Shown: piece by piece, positions 20,026 through 30,500 of the stretch
Position numbering within the stretch: position 1 is the stretch's first letter
Layout of the letters: every line of letters begins with the position of its first letter
Source of the DNA: Gammaproteobacteria bacterium
Lineage (GTDB): Bacteria > Pseudomonadota > Gammaproteobacteria > Chromatiales > Chromatiaceae
NCBI GenBank assembly: GCA_024227135.1
Contig: JAAELC010000128.1
Coordinates: 1-64,000, forward strand
Length of the DNA: 64,000 nucleotides
Direction of reading: 5' to 3'
Notes under the pieces: generated by a model
Seen by the model: the letters and a program-made list of their open reading frames with translations, nothing else
Databases searched by the model: none
What the model was told of the DNA's origin: nothing
Made by a program: the position numbers and the translations under genes

Positions 20026-21321
20026 ATGAGCAAAAAACACCTGACAGACGTAAAATTCGACAGCTTCGGTTTCACTCCGGAAATCACCAAGGGCGTTCAG
20101 GAGGCAGGGTTTTCCCAGTGCACCCCGATCCAGGCAGAAGCTATACCTATCGCCCTCGACGGACAGGATGTTGCCGGACAGGCACAGACGGGAACCGGCA
20201 AGACTGCCGCTTTTCTGCTGGTCGCTTTCCAACACCTGCTGACCCACCCCGAGAAGGAAGGCCGACGCCCAAACCAGCCCAGGGCCTTGATGCTGGCCCC
20301 CACCCGAGAGCTGGCGGTACAGATCCACGACGATGCCAAGCTACTGGGCAAACACACCGGACTCAAACTGGGGCTGGTGTTCGGGGGCACCGGCTACGAA
20401 CAGCAGCGACGACAACTGGAAGAGGGCGTGGACATCCTTATCGGGACTCCCGGCCGGTTGATCGATTACTTTAAACAGAAGGTCTATGACCTCAAGGCGA
20501 TTCAGGTCATTGTGCTTGACGAAGCCGACCGGATGTTCGACCTGGGATTCATCAAAGACATCCGCTACATGCTGCGACGGTGCCCACCACCCCCGGAGCG
20601 CCTGGGAATGCTCTTTTCTGCCACCCTCTCCTACCGGGTCAAGGAACTGGCTTACGAGCACATGAACAATCCCGAGTCAGTGACGGTACAAGATGACAAA
20701 ATCACCGCCGACAATGTTGTCCAGACCTGCTACATGATCGGTAATGATGAGAAGATATCCCTGCTGATCGGCCTGCTCAGGCACATGGAAGCCAACCGAA
20801 CCATCGTTTTTGTCAATACGAAAAGGGGTGCCGATCTGGTCTGGGGATTTCTGCAAGGCAACGGCTTCGGGGCAGCGGTCCTTTCCGGGGACGTTCCCCA
20901 GAAAAAGCGCCTGAGTCTGCTGAAACAGTTCCAGTCCGGCGAACTGCCGGTGCTGGTGGCCACCGATGTGGCAGCCCGGGGACTGCACATTCCCGATGTC
21001 ACCCATGTCATCAACTATGATCTGCCCGAAGATGCGGAAGACTATGTCCACAGAATCGGAAGAACCGCCCGTGCCGGCGCCAGTGGAGACGCCATCAGCT
21101 TTGCGTGCGAGACTTTCTCTTTCTCACTGCCCGAGATCGAAGATTATCTCGGCCACAAGCTGCCAATGGAAAGGGTATCGACAGATTTCCTGGCTGAAAT
21201 CGACCCCAAAAGCCGGGTCAGGGTGGATCGCCCGCGCCGGGACGGCGGTCGCAAGGGTGGACGCAGACATTCACCCCGAAAGGGGCATAGCAATCGCAGC
21301 CGCAGCAAGCCCAGACGCTGA
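20026..21321 (+). CDS. rhlB: ATP-dependent RNA helicase RhlB
   Basis: This 431-residue DEAD-box helicase unwinds structured mRNA, in enterobacteria as part of the degradosome. Ordered motifs are Q-motif FTPEITKGVQEAGFSQCTPIQ, Walker A AQTGTGKT, PTRELA, DEADRMFDLGF, SAT, and HRIGRTARAG near the end of the second RecA domain. The C-terminus is a basic tail rich in R, K, G and S, suited to RNA binding. The divergent arrangement with trxA-rho matches E. coli, which supports the RhlB name over other DEAD-box members. Confidence 0.93.
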   Translation: MSKKHLTDVKFDSFGFTPEITKGVQEAGFSQCTPIQAEAIPIALDGQDVAGQAQTGTGKTAAFLLVAFQHLLTHPEKEGRRPNQPRALMLAPTRELAVQIHDDAKLLGKHTGLKLGLVFGGTGYEQQRRQLEEGVDILIGTPGRLIDYFKQKVYDLKAIQVIVLDEADRMFDLGFIKDIRYMLRRCPPPPERLGMLFSATLSYRVKELAYEHMNNPESVTVQDDKITADNVVQTCYMIGNDEKISLLIGLLRHMEANRTIVFVNTKRGADLVWGFLQGNGFGAAVLSGDVPQKKRLSLLKQFQSGELPVLVATDVAARGLHIPDVTHVINYDLPEDAEDYVHRIGRTARAGASGDAISFACETFSFSLPEIEDYLGHKLPMERVSTDFLAEIDPKSRVRVDRPRRDGGRKGGRRHSPRKGHSNRSRSKPRR

Positions 21322-21414
21322 TCCAGACCGTTCAAATCCCGGGGACGGTGGCACAGGCCCCACTGGGCTGGAAGGCTTTACAGTCAGTCATCACTTACTT
21401 CACACCTGTAAAAC

Positions 21415-21825
21415 ATGAAAACAGACTGCCAGCCCCCCCCTGAACCGATCATCGCGCTGGATCCGAAGAACAAGTGCAGCCGCTGTCATAATTCCAAATG
21501 CTGCACCTATATCACCGAAGCACTCGGCGCGGCACCCCGTTCAAAAGCTGATTTCGAACACCTTCTCTGGCAGGTATCCCACAAGGGGATAAGCGCCTAT
21601 AAAGACCGGGATGGCTGGTTTCTTCTCATCAATGCCCCCTGCTCCCACCTGGGACCGGGTGGAGCCTGTGCCATATACGATCACAGACCACAGATTTGCC
21701 GGGACTACGATAATGACTGGTGCGAGCTGGATGCTCCCGCGGAGGAGGGTTTCCAACTCCATTTCCGCAACTACGACGAACTGTTGAAATACTGCAGGAA
21801 ACGCTTTAAAACCTGGGGGAAGTAA
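21415..21825 (+). CDS. YkgJ-family cysteine cluster protein
   Basis: This 136-residue protein of the YkgJ/CxxCxxCC family (probable metal- or Fe-S-binding) has a function that is not established. Cysteines lie in CSRCHNSKCCTY, in APCSHLGPGGACAIYDHRPQICRDY and in WCEL. That is the classic arrangement of six or more cysteines around a zinc- or iron-sulphur-binding core. The start ATG at 21415 is followed shortly by a run of eight C residues. The last 20 bases overlap the convergent nucleotidase gene. Confidence 0.85.
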   Translation: MKTDCQPPPEPIIALDPKNKCSRCHNSKCCTYITEALGAAPRSKADFEHLLWQVSHKGISAYKDRDGWFLLINAPCSHLGPGGACAIYDHRPQICRDYDNDWCELDAPAEEGFQLHFRNYDELLKYCRKRFKTWGK

Positions 21826-22477
21826 GGCCGGACAGCAGCTCGTCGAAACCATGGATGGCCGGATAACCACCCGGTTCCCGGTCCGGCCCCCGGGTATCCG
21901 GCCTGAGTATGCTCAACAACCAGGAGATGCCGTACTGATCGGCCGATGCAAGAACGCTGAGATTATCATCCACGAAAAGCGTACGCTCCCGATCGAAGGG
22001 TTCCACCTCCTGCAACTTGCTCCAGAACCGGGGATTCTCCTTGGGCAACCCCAGATCGTGAGCACAAATCACTGCATCCAGGTACCCCGCAAGCTGAGTG
22101 CGCTCAAGTTTCAGCGCCAGGGATTTCTGGTGCGCATTGGTGACCAGGGCAACCCGCTTTCCCCTCTCCCTGACAGCACCCAGGAACTCGGTAACATGGG
22201 GGTGCACCGAAATCAGATGACTGACCTCTTCCTTGAGCAGCGCTACATCCAGTTCCAGCTCACGACTCCAGTGATCCAGGCAGTACCACTCCAGCGTCCC
22301 CTCGATGTCTTTGTAACCGGTCAGCAGTAGTTTGCTCGACGCCTCAAGGCTCAACCCCCTTGCTTCTGCATAACGTTTTGGTACATGTTCGAGCCAGAAA
22401 TAGTTGTCGAAATGTAAATCCAGCAAGGTGCCATCCATATCGAGAAAGAGGCAGTCTATTTTGTTCCAATCGAACAT
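21806..22477 (-). CDS. yrfG: GMP/IMP nucleotidase, YrfG-type HAD hydrolase
   Basis: This haloacid-dehalogenase phosphatase of about 223 residues matches E. coli YrfG from memory along its length. The first motif is FLDMDGTLLDLHFDNYFWLEHVPKRY. The second has VTNAH with the catalytic threonine region. The fourth is TLFVDDNLSVL with paired aspartates. YrfG dephosphorylates purine 5'-nucleotides, mainly IMP and GMP. The ATG at 22477 gives the YrfG-like N-terminus; the frame is open to 22510. It converges with the YkgJ-type gene, and the two stop ends overlap by 20 bases. Confidence 0.85.
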   Translation of the reverse strand: MFDWNKIDCLFLDMDGTLLDLHFDNYFWLEHVPKRYAEARGLSLEASSKLLLTGYKDIEGTLEWYCLDHWSRELELDVALLKEEVSHLISVHPHVTEFLGAVRERGKRVALVTNAHQKSLALKLERTQLAGYLDAVICAHDLGLPKENPRFWSKLQEVEPFDRERTLFVDDNLSVLASADQYGISWLLSILRPDTRGPDREPGGYPAIHGFDELLSGLTSPRF

Positions 22478-22808
22478 AATGCAAAGCTGACCCAACTGTT
22501 CTAACATCATTAAAAAGGCACTCCGCCCCTGTCACGATGACGAAGTGCGGGTGAGACAACCTCCGATACTGAAGGAAACAGAACGGACAATCCACCCTGG
22601 ACTTCGATTACACCCCGGAGCCGCCGGCCTGGCGGAAACGGCGAAGTAGTGAAACCTCTGGGGTGGAGAACCAGCACCCTTTCAATGAGGCAAACTGACC
22701 TTGAAAAAGCCCAGGCACTCAACCGGCATACCACCGGGCCCACGGTATGACGGCAGGAAGGCGCAGACGTCAGTTTTCTGGTATTCGCTGAACACGGAGC
22801 ACCGTCCT

Positions 22809-23858
22809 ATGGGTGAACACAGCTTCCTATTCCGCACAGACTATGGCCTCAAACAACTCACCTGGCTGATATGCCTGCTTTTTTCTCTATCCGCCGGGGC
22901 CGTGACCGACCCGGATGAAGCTTTCGAATTCCGGGACTTCCCCCTGACCGAACCCCTGGATCATCCCGATTGGTTCAAGGAGAGCTTCCTGGATCTCCGG
23001 GAGGATTTCGAGGAAGCGATTGATGCCGGACGCAAAGGTATCATCGTTTACTTTGGTCAGCGACGCTGTGCCTATTGCAAGTTACTGATGAAGGTCAACT
23101 TCGGTATGGAGGATATCAACACTTACACCCGTTTGAATTTTGACATCATACCTGTGGATATCTGGGGTGTGGATGAGCTCACTGACATGCAGGGGCAAAC
23201 ACTCACAGAACGGGAATTCTCGGTACGCGAAAACACCAACTTTACGCCCTCCCTGATTTTTTACGGCAGCAACGGGAAAGAGGCACTGCGCTTGCGTGGC
23301 TACTACCCTCCCTACAAATTTCGTGCTGCACTCGAGTACGTAGCCGATAACCACTACCAGAAGGAGACATTCAGCGAGTACCTGGAGCGGGCAGAGGGCG
23401 CGCTGGCGTTCGAGCCCGGAGAACTCAACGATGAAGACTTCTTCAGCCCGCCACCCTACGCGCTGGATCGAAGCCATCGCCCCGGCGAACAGCCCCTGGC
23501 GGTTTTTTTCGAGCAGGGGAGCTGCCATGCCTGTGACGTGCTGCACAGCCAACCCATGGAGGAATCAACCATCAGGGACCTCTTTGGACAGTTCGAAAAC
23601 ATACAGCTGGACTACCACGCTGAAACCCCTGTTATCACCCCGTCCGGCGATCGCACGACCGCAAGAGACTGGGCCAGGACGTTGAACCTGTTTTATACAC
23701 CTTCGGTGGTGTTCTTCGACGAACAGGGGCGGGAGATTATCCGTGTCGATTCAGTAGTACAGTTTTACCGCCTGCGAAATGTGCTGAACTACATCAGCAG
23801 CCGTGGCTATCAAACCGAGCCCAACTACCAGAAATGGCGGGTAAAAAGCGGTTTCTAG
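22809..23858 (+). CDS. Periplasmic protein with two thioredoxin-like domains
   Basis: This is a 349-residue secreted protein with two thioredoxin folds in tandem. A signal peptide (hydrophobic core LTWLICLLFSLSAGA) is followed by domain 1 with RRCAYCKLL and domain 2 with GSCHACDVL. Both have the CxxC redox pair, and each domain is followed by a TPSLIF or TPSVVFF cis-proline strand. The first domain resembles the SoxW/DsbE-like single-domain thioredoxins linked to sulphur metabolism. I infer a periplasmic disulphide reductase or heavy-metal/thiol handling role. The ATG at 22809 has GGAG nine bases upstream; an upstream ATG at 22701 would add a non-secretory tail. Neighbours give no pathway clue. 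Confidence 0.75.
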   Translation: MGEHSFLFRTDYGLKQLTWLICLLFSLSAGAVTDPDEAFEFRDFPLTEPLDHPDWFKESFLDLREDFEEAIDAGRKGIIVYFGQRRCAYCKLLMKVNFGMEDINTYTRLNFDIIPVDIWGVDELTDMQGQTLTEREFSVRENTNFTPSLIFYGSNGKEALRLRGYYPPYKFRAALEYVADNHYQKETFSEYLERAEGALAFEPGELNDEDFFSPPPYALDRSHRPGEQPLAVFFEQGSCHACDVLHSQPMEESTIRDLFGQFENIQLDYHAETPVITPSGDRTTARDWARTLNLFYTPSVVFFDEQGREIIRVDSVVQFYRLRNVLNYISSRGYQTEPNYQKWRVKSGF

Positions 23859-24162
23859 CCCCGTGGAATCCCCCACCCATGGGATGCTTGACATAGTTGC
23901 AGCCGGCCCTGGCCCCATGAGCTATAGTTAGGTACGACCAGATGGCATTTCAAAGGGATACAGGGCACTTTACCATCCAAGGGAACGACCATTCCCTGAA
24001 CACTGTGCCCCATCGCGAAACGCCACCGGGTCGATTATTCCGGAATAACCACGTGGACGGAGTACTGGTAGCAGCCAGACGGGAAATCACCTTTTGTATT
24101 CTCTCATCGCGACCTGCCGGGGCCTTGTGGCTGGAACCGGGCAACGACAGCCCGCCAGGCCG
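23859..24162. repeat. Gap with degenerate relative of the 47.5-kb inverted-repeat element (about 23940-24070)
   Basis: In this 304-base gap 23981-24069 resembles the right part of the miniature element at 47488-47754. Shared stretches are GGAACGACCATTCCCTGAACACTG-like and CGTGGACGGAGTAC, followed by a similar CTGGT/CAGTT end. The left terminal repeat is not recognisable, so this looks like an old, decayed copy. No gene or clear promoter was seen. Confidence 0.4.
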
Positions 24163-24600
24163 CTATTCCCAATTCTCGCAGAAAGTCCGTTGAAAAGCGG
24201 TCTCTTCCCGCTGCTGCTGGCGCAACAATTCCCCCTCGGACGGGCTGTATCCCTTTCGTCGCTGCCAGCGAATGCGCTGCAGCGTCTGCTGTCCCTCCCA
24301 GCAACGCCGCTGGATGCCCGGGTTTTCCACCGGCCTTTCAGCCAACGCTTCGCCCGTCGGGGCCTGTTGCCGCTCCGAACTCTGGGAACTGCCGGATGCC
24401 CCAGAGGGTTTGATCCAGCCCACCAGAGGAGCAACCACTGTCAATGACTGCTCCGGTCCTTTCGGGCAATGCCCCTGACGAAACTCAACCCTGCCGGCAC
24501 TATCTATGCAGCGAAACACCTGGGTCCCCGCCTGCACCGATACTCCTGCCTGGGCAATGGCCAGAAACAGCCACAACCTGCTACCGAATTTCCTTTTCAT
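24163..24600 (-). CDS. DUF4124 domain periplasmic protein
   Basis: This 145-residue protein has a signal peptide (LWLFLAIAQAGVSVQA) and then the DUF4124 core VFRCIDSAGRVEFRQGHCP, with its conserved Cys and the Phe/Tyr pattern. Further along it is rich in Q, R and E, with a late Cys pair at RRCWE and FCENW. Such proteins are widespread in Gammaproteobacteria and unknown in function. The start is the ATG at 24600 in a cluster of three ATGs. It diverges from the diguanylate cyclase gene. Confidence 0.7.
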   Translation of the reverse strand: MKRKFGSRLWLFLAIAQAGVSVQAGTQVFRCIDSAGRVEFRQGHCPKGPEQSLTVVAPLVGWIKPSGASGSSQSSERQQAPTGEALAERPVENPGIQRRCWEGQQTLQRIRWQRRKGYSPSEGELLRQQQREETAFQRTFCENWE

Positions 24601-24701
24601 CATCAAACTCCCTGTTGTTTACAAAACGATCTCCGGAATATCAGCCATCCTGGATTCAAATTCCGGACTAAAGATAACTACCAAAGTGCCGATACAGTGA
24701 T

Positions 24702-25802
24702 ATGCCCCTACCTCAATCATCGCCCACCCCAGATGGGGAAACCCAAAAGCTCCGACAACAGCTTAGTGAACTGACCGCTGAGGCCATTCACAATGAGGAG
24801 ACGTTCAAGCGCTGCCATGACCGGGAGGTATCCCTGCTCTCGGCAGAGGGGCTGCCCCAGTTGCTGGATACCCTCACCAAGGGCATGCAGGCATCGTTCT
24901 CCCTTCACTGCATACACCTGGTACTAGACGACCAGGATCACGAGCTGCGACATTTGCTGCTGAATTCGGGTAATTCCCCCGAGAATTTTCAATTTGTAAC
25001 ATTTTCTGACCAGATCGAGAAGTACAGCCCCGTATACCATCAGCTGAACATGCCCTGGCTGGGGTCTTACGACAGCGACAATCACCAGGCGCTTTTCTAC
25101 GGTTGCGGGCGTATCCGCAGCATCGCCCTGTTGCCCATGATCCGCCGAGACTCTCTCGTCGGCGTCTTGCATCTGGGCAGCGACGACCCCTTTCGCTTCA
25201 CCCGCCATCATGCCAGCCATTTTCTGCAACGCCTGGCCACCATAGGTGCATTCTGCCTGGAAAGCGCCGCCAACAGGGAACATCTGGTAATCAGCGGACT
25301 CACCGATGTACTCACCGGCCTGCACAACCGCCGCTATCTGGACGGGCGCCTGGAAGAGGAAGTATCTCGAGCGAAGCGCTACGGAAATCCCTTGAGCTGC
25401 CTGTTCATCGATGCCGACCATTTCAAACGGGTAAACGATCACCACGGCCATCATGCGGGAGACCGGGTGTTGAGAGAGATTTCCCTGAGAGTTCGGGAAT
25501 GCCTGCGCGCGTCTGATGTGGCCACCCGTTTTGGTGGAGAGGAATTTGCACTGCTGCTCCCCCAGACCGGGCGGGAAGAGGCATTCAATCTTGCAGAACG
25601 GATACGTTCCCAGGTCTGGGGATATCCGATTTTACTGGAGTCGGGAGAAGAACTTCGCATCAGCGTATCTATCGGTGTGAGCCAGCTTTCCCAAACCGAC
25701 CCCCATCAAACCGGAGAGCAACTGCTCTCTGATGCAGACAGCGCCCTTTATAAAGCAAAGAGAATGGGACGGAATCAGGTCAGAGCCGCCCTACCCGCCT
25801 GA
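24702..25802 (+). CDS. Diguanylate cyclase with N-terminal DUF484/GAF-like domain
   Basis: This 366-residue signalling enzyme makes cyclic di-GMP from two GTP. The first about 190 residues form a DUF484/GAF-like sensing domain. The C-terminal GGDEF domain carries DVLTGLHNRRYLDGRL, the metal aspartate in FIDADHFKRVND, and the active loop GGEEF. Five residues ahead of GGEEF lies RASD, which fits the RxxD inhibitory I-site, so product feedback is likely. It is probably active. No membrane segment is present. Its 3' end overlaps the minus-strand hypothetical gene by 23 bases. Confidence 0.9.
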   Translation: MPLPQSSPTPDGETQKLRQQLSELTAEAIHNEETFKRCHDREVSLLSAEGLPQLLDTLTKGMQASFSLHCIHLVLDDQDHELRHLLLNSGNSPENFQFVTFSDQIEKYSPVYHQLNMPWLGSYDSDNHQALFYGCGRIRSIALLPMIRRDSLVGVLHLGSDDPFRFTRHHASHFLQRLATIGAFCLESAANREHLVISGLTDVLTGLHNRRYLDGRLEEEVSRAKRYGNPLSCLFIDADHFKRVNDHHGHHAGDRVLREISLRVRECLRASDVATRFGGEEFALLLPQTGREEAFNLAERIRSQVWGYPILLESGEELRISVSIGVSQLSQTDPHQTGEQLLSDADSALYKAKRMGRNQVRAALPA

Positions 25803-26079
25803 ACGAGGATATTGCGGGGTGCACGCGGGCCAGACTTCCGGTACGGCCTTTGCGAGACCTGAGATGCTCAGCCATGCTGTATGACAACTCCTCACGCCCC
25901 CGAAGCTGGGAAATCGCACCCAGCAGATCTTGAGTAATCAGGAGCAGCTTACCGTAGCGTGCTATCAATGATCGCTGCTCGGTGGTCTGGGGTACACCAA
26001 TAGCCGCAGCACTGACTTCGATGTTGATGATTTCATCCATCAATTTACGGGTTAATTCCCCCTTGCGTTGATCACCCAT
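25780..26079 (-). CDS. Hypothetical protein, 99 residues
   Basis: I do not recognise this protein. It is 99 residues, mostly helical by appearance, with LIARYGKLLLITQDLLGAISQL as its most ordered stretch and a basic tail. AGGGG sits seven bases before the ATG at 26079, a usable ribosome site. The 3' end runs 23 bases into the end of the diguanylate cyclase. Coding status is moderate, based on the ribosome site and even composition only. Confidence 0.45.
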   Translation of the reverse strand: MGDQRKGELTRKLMDEIINIEVSAAAIGVPQTTEQRSLIARYGKLLLITQDLLGAISQLRGREELSYSMAEHLRSRKGRTGSLARVHPAISSFRRVGRL

Positions 26080-26201
26080 CTGTAAGCCCCTGGTTAAACA
26101 GCCCTACGAAAATTGCAACCTCATCCTGCATTGAACATCGTAGTCCCTTTTCCCGAGGGAATCTATAGGGAATTACCCGAAATATCGTCCAGCCCCCCTG
26201 G

Positions 26202-27338
26202 CTATTCGAGGGATGGTTTAAAAACCATACTCAAATCCCCATAACCCTCAACCTCCATCTGCCCCCTGGGAACAAACCGAAGGGAAGCAGAGTTGATGCA
26301 ATAACGCAGCCCGCTTGGTTGTGGGCCATCATCGAACAGGTGTCCCAGGTGAGAATCCCCATCCCGACTGCGCACTTCGGTTCGGAACAGAAACAACGTT
26401 CTATCCCTTTTTTCCACAATCTGTTCCGGCTTCAGCACCCGGCTGAAACTGGGCCATCCGGTACCCGAGTCGAACTTGTCCCTGGACGAAAAAAGTGGCT
26501 CACCACTGACAATATCCACGTAGATCCCCTCTCGCTCTTCGTCCCAATAGGCGTTATCAAAAGGCCTTTCCGTACCATCCCGCTGAGTGACTTGATACTG
26601 GAGCGGTGTCAATGTCTCACGCAGCGCCTTATCCGATGGTTTCACATAACCTCCTGCAGGTTTTTCAGTGTCCGTGGATCTGGGGTCAGGATCACCCCAG
26701 GTGCGGTCCAGAAACTGATCCCGCCCGGAATTGGCGCGGTATACTTTGTAACGAAGAGGATTCTTCCGATAGTAGTCCTGATGATACGACTCTGCCGGGT
26801 AGAACATCGTCAGGGGTAATATGTCGGTCTGCAGCGGTTTATCAAAATAACCGGAAGCTGCCAGTCTTTCTCTGGAACGTTCCGCCATCCCACGTTGTGG
26901 CTCGTCGTGATAAAAAATCACCGGACGATACTGCTCCCCCCTGTCGGAGAAACTCCCGGAGCCATCGGTGGGATCGAACAGACGCCAGTAGGCATCCAGA
27001 AGCCTGTCATAGCTGATCACCTCGGGATCGAAGTGAATCTGCACCGCTTCCACATGCCCGGTATTTCCTGACGAAACCTGGCCATAGGTAGGATTGGGGA
27101 GATGCCCACCGGTATATCCGGAAACGGCACTGTGTACACCCGGCAGATACTCCAGGTCGGACTCGATACACCAGAAGCAGCCTCCGGCAAACGTGCCGGT
27201 CATCAGGCCGGCCGGGAGATTGACGGAATCTTTGTCTGCCCCGACACTGGGTTTCGATCCCCCGGGCTTCGAGACCAGACCCGCCATCACTGACAGGCCC
27301 AGAGCAACCAACCCAATACCCAGGAGGATCTTTTTCAT
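26202..27338 (-). CDS. msrAB: Fused peptide-methionine sulfoxide reductase MsrA-MsrB, exported
   Basis: This 378-residue fusion repairs both stereoisomers of oxidised methionine. After an N-terminal signal segment ([19 protein letters not shown]), the MsrA domain opens with [19 protein letters not shown], with the catalytic Cys. The MsrB domain (about residue 240 on) ends with [15 protein letters not shown] and [11 protein letters not shown], holding the catalytic Cys. Domain order A then B is common in Proteobacteria, and the signal places it in the periplasm. It lacks the extra N-terminal thioredoxin domain of Neisseria PilB. Reductant would have to come from periplasmic thioredoxin-like proteins such as the one at 22809. 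Confidence 0.93.
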   Translation of the reverse strand: MKKILLGIGLVALGLSVMAGLVSKPGGSKPSVGADKDSVNLPAGLMTGTFAGGCFWCIESDLEYLPGVHSAVSGYTGGHLPNPTYGQVSSGNTGHVEAVQIHFDPEVISYDRLLDAYWRLFDPTDGSGSFSDRGEQYRPVIFYHDEPQRGMAERSRERLAASGYFDKPLQTDILPLTMFYPAESYHQDYYRKNPLRYKVYRANSGRDQFLDRTWGDPDPRSTDTEKPAGGYVKPSDKALRETLTPLQYQVTQRDGTERPFDNAYWDEEREGIYVDIVSGEPLFSSRDKFDSGTGWPSFSRVLKPEQIVEKRDRTLFLFRTEVRSRDGDSHLGHLFDDGPQPSGLRYCINSASLRFVPRGQMEVEGYGDLSMVFKPSLE

Positions 27339-27400
27339 CGCAATTTGAATCGCTATTGCCCGTTGTTACTTCCAACAAGACCTTTCAGCCACCCGGTTTA

Positions 27401-27449
27401 TTTCAAGTTTCAAGTTTCAAGTTTCAAGTTTCAAGTTTCAAGTTTCAAG
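27401..27449. repeat. Seven tandem copies of TTTCAAG
   Basis: TTTCAAG repeats seven times without a change, from 27401 to 27449, in the gap after msrAB and before the RND pump. A reversed relative, CTTGAAACTTG, lies near 27524-27534, so the two could pair. Similar CAAGTTT heptamer runs are known from memory in several gammaproteobacterial genomes. A run this perfect is expected to change length between strains. Confidence 0.95.
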
Positions 27450-27552
27450 TGACAAGTTCGATACACTCCCTGGGTCTGGAACCAAACCGAGCCCCCAATG
27501 ACAAACATGCCTCGCCTTGTCTCTTGAAACTTGCCTCTTGCTAACTTAATAA

Positions 27553-30500
27553 TCAAGCCTCCTTCGAATAGGGTACCCTGAAAAAGATGGCATAGAGCAC
27601 CGGAACTATGACCAGGGTCAGCAGGGTGGCGAAGCCCAGCCCGGCCATAATGGTGATGGCCATATTGACGAAGAAGGCATCCTGAAGCAGTGGGATGAGA
27701 CCCAGTATGGTGGTCGCCGCTGCCATCACCACCGGACGCAGACGACTGGTAGCCGCATCCAGAATGGCGGCCAGCTGCTCCTTCCCTTCATCAATCTGCT
27801 GGTCGATTTCGTCGATCAGGACGATAGCGTTCTTGATCAACAACCCGATCAAGCTCAGCGCCCCCAGCAGGGACATGAAGTCGAAGGAAGCATCGACAGC
27901 CAGCAGGCCGGCGGTGATGCCGATGATAGCCAGGGGGACGGTCAGCCAGATGATCAGCGGCTGCCTTACCTTGCCGAACAGCAGGATCGTGACGATGATC
28001 ATGATCAGGAAGCCACCCGGCAGCGCACCGAAGAGGGCGTCCTGAGCCTCGAAAGTATCTTCGTATTCACCACCCCAGTCCAGCTCGTAGCCCGGTGGCA
28101 GTTCCATTGCCTCGATCTGGGGTCGCAGACGGTTGAACAGGGGGGTGGCCAGTTCTCCAGTGGTATTGCTCGAGGCGATAATGGTCTGCATCCGGTTTCG
28201 GCTGCGTATCACGGTATTTTCGAACACCGTCTCGAATCCGCTGACCACCTGCGCCACGGGGACCGCCCGCTCCAGCACCGGGCTCCACACCTGGATATCC
28301 TGAATATTGGTTACGTCCTGGCGCTCCTCCACAGGGGGCCTGAACTTGATCGGTAACAGCCGGATGCCGTCTCTGTAGAGCCCGAAGGTGTAACCTTCGA
28401 AAGCCACTTGCAAGGCAGCCGCCAGGTCATCCCGGGTAATACCCAGCTGCCGGCCAACCTGCTCGTTGAAGACTGGTTGGACCAACTGCACCGGGTTACG
28501 CCAGTCGTCACGCACCTCCTTGGCCTCGGGATCGGCGCGCATGATGCTCATGGCCTGCTCCGAAAGCTGGCGCAGCACCACCGGATCGGGTCCACGGAAA
28601 CGGGCTTCTATTTTACTGTCCCGCCCGGGGCCGATGCGCAGCGCTTTGATGATGGGGTCGAGCTGGGGCATCTCAGACCGCATGTAGGTGTCCACCGCCT
28701 CCCACACGGCCGCTATCTGGTCCCGGGTCTCGGTCTGCACGATGATCTGAGCATAAGCGTAACTGTCTTCCTTGGGAGTGTACGTCAGGGCAAAGCGCGC
28801 CGGCCCCCCGCCAACGATCGAGGTCGTCTGAACCACTCCCTCCTGCTGGCGTAGAAATTCGGCGACCTGCAATGTGTCATCCCGGGTCACGCGAATGTCC
28901 GAGCCCTCGGGCTCCCAGATATCGACAAAGAAAATAGGGGTGTTGGAATCGGGAAAAAAGGCGTTCTTGACAAAACCAAAACCATACAGCGACGCGGCAA
29001 AAAGCCCCACCACCAGGCCCAATGCAAGCCAGCGTACCCGGATAACCCGCTTCACGAACCCGCGATAGACCAGGAAGAATCCCTTTTTATAGGGATCATC
29101 ATCTTCCTGGCCATGCTGTTTTTTCTTTGAACGCATCAACAGTGCGCACATCAGCGGCGTCGTACTGACTGCCGTGATCCAGGAAAGCATCAATGATATG
29201 AGGATGACGTAGAACAGGGAGCGACTGAACTCCCCGGTATTATTCTCCGACAAGCCAATGGCGGAGAAGGCCAGAATACCGATGACGGTGCCCCCCAGCA
29301 GCGCCCAGATACTCTTGGACACCACCTCTTTCGCCGCCTGAACCGCCCGCATGCCTGCCTGAATACGAATCAACATACCCTCTGCCACCACGATGGCGTT
29401 GTCCACCAGCATGCCCAGGGCGATGACCAGGGCACCCAGGGAAATTCGCTGCAGTTCGATACCGTAAAGGCTCATGATCAGCAGGGTTCCGGCGACGGTG
29501 ATGAGCAATACTGCGCCGATAATGAGCCCGGTACTGATCCCCATGAAGACCAGCAGCACCGCGATAACGATGATCACCGCCTGGCCGACGCTGACCAGAA
29601 AACCGTTGACCGAGTTGTCCACCTCTACGGGCTGGTTGAAAATCGGCAGCAGTTCGATACCCACCGGAATGTTCGTCTTGAGTTCCCCGCGACGCGCTGC
29701 GAGGGCGTCACCCACGGCCACCACATTCTCCCCCCCCCGCATGGAGATGCCCAGCGTCAGGGCCTGCCGCCCGTTGACGTAGTTGAGTTTGCCGGGAACC
29801 TCATCATAGAGACGGCGGATGGTCGCAATGTCTTTCAGGTAGATCAGACGCTTACCCTCAGAGCTGATCAGTACGCTGCCGATCTCCTCCACCGACGTGA
29901 ATTCCCCGGTAGGGTGGATGCGGATGTAATCATCACCGACCTTGACGTTGCCCGCATCCGCCACCAGATTCTGTGACTTCAGAACGTTGGCAATACGTTC
30001 GACCGGAATTCCCAACTCCCCGAGTCGGGTACGGGACATCTCCACATAGGCCACCTCCTGCTGGGCGCCGCCGATCACCACTTTGCGAACACCGGGCACC
30101 AGTACCAGCTGCTTTTTCAGCTCGTCGGCCACATCCTTCAGATCGCGATAGGTATAGCCCTGGCCGGTGAGGGCTACGAATACCCCGTACACGTCCGCAA
30201 AATCGTCCACGATGACGGGATCCTGGGCACCCGGGGGCAGCTTATGGCGCATATCCGCAATCTTGCGCCTGAGTTCGTCGTAGATATTCGGAAAGTCCTT
30301 TCCCACGTACTCGTCTTTGAATTCGATTTCGATGTCCGACATCCCGGGCCGGGAAATCGACATCTTGATGCGTTTCAGCTGCCCCATCAATTGCAGCGCG
30401 TCTTCAATATGATAGGTCACCTCATCCTGCACCTCCTGGGCGGTGGCGCCGGGGTATTGGGTGATGATCTTTGCCTGCTTGATCGTGAACGCCGGATCTT

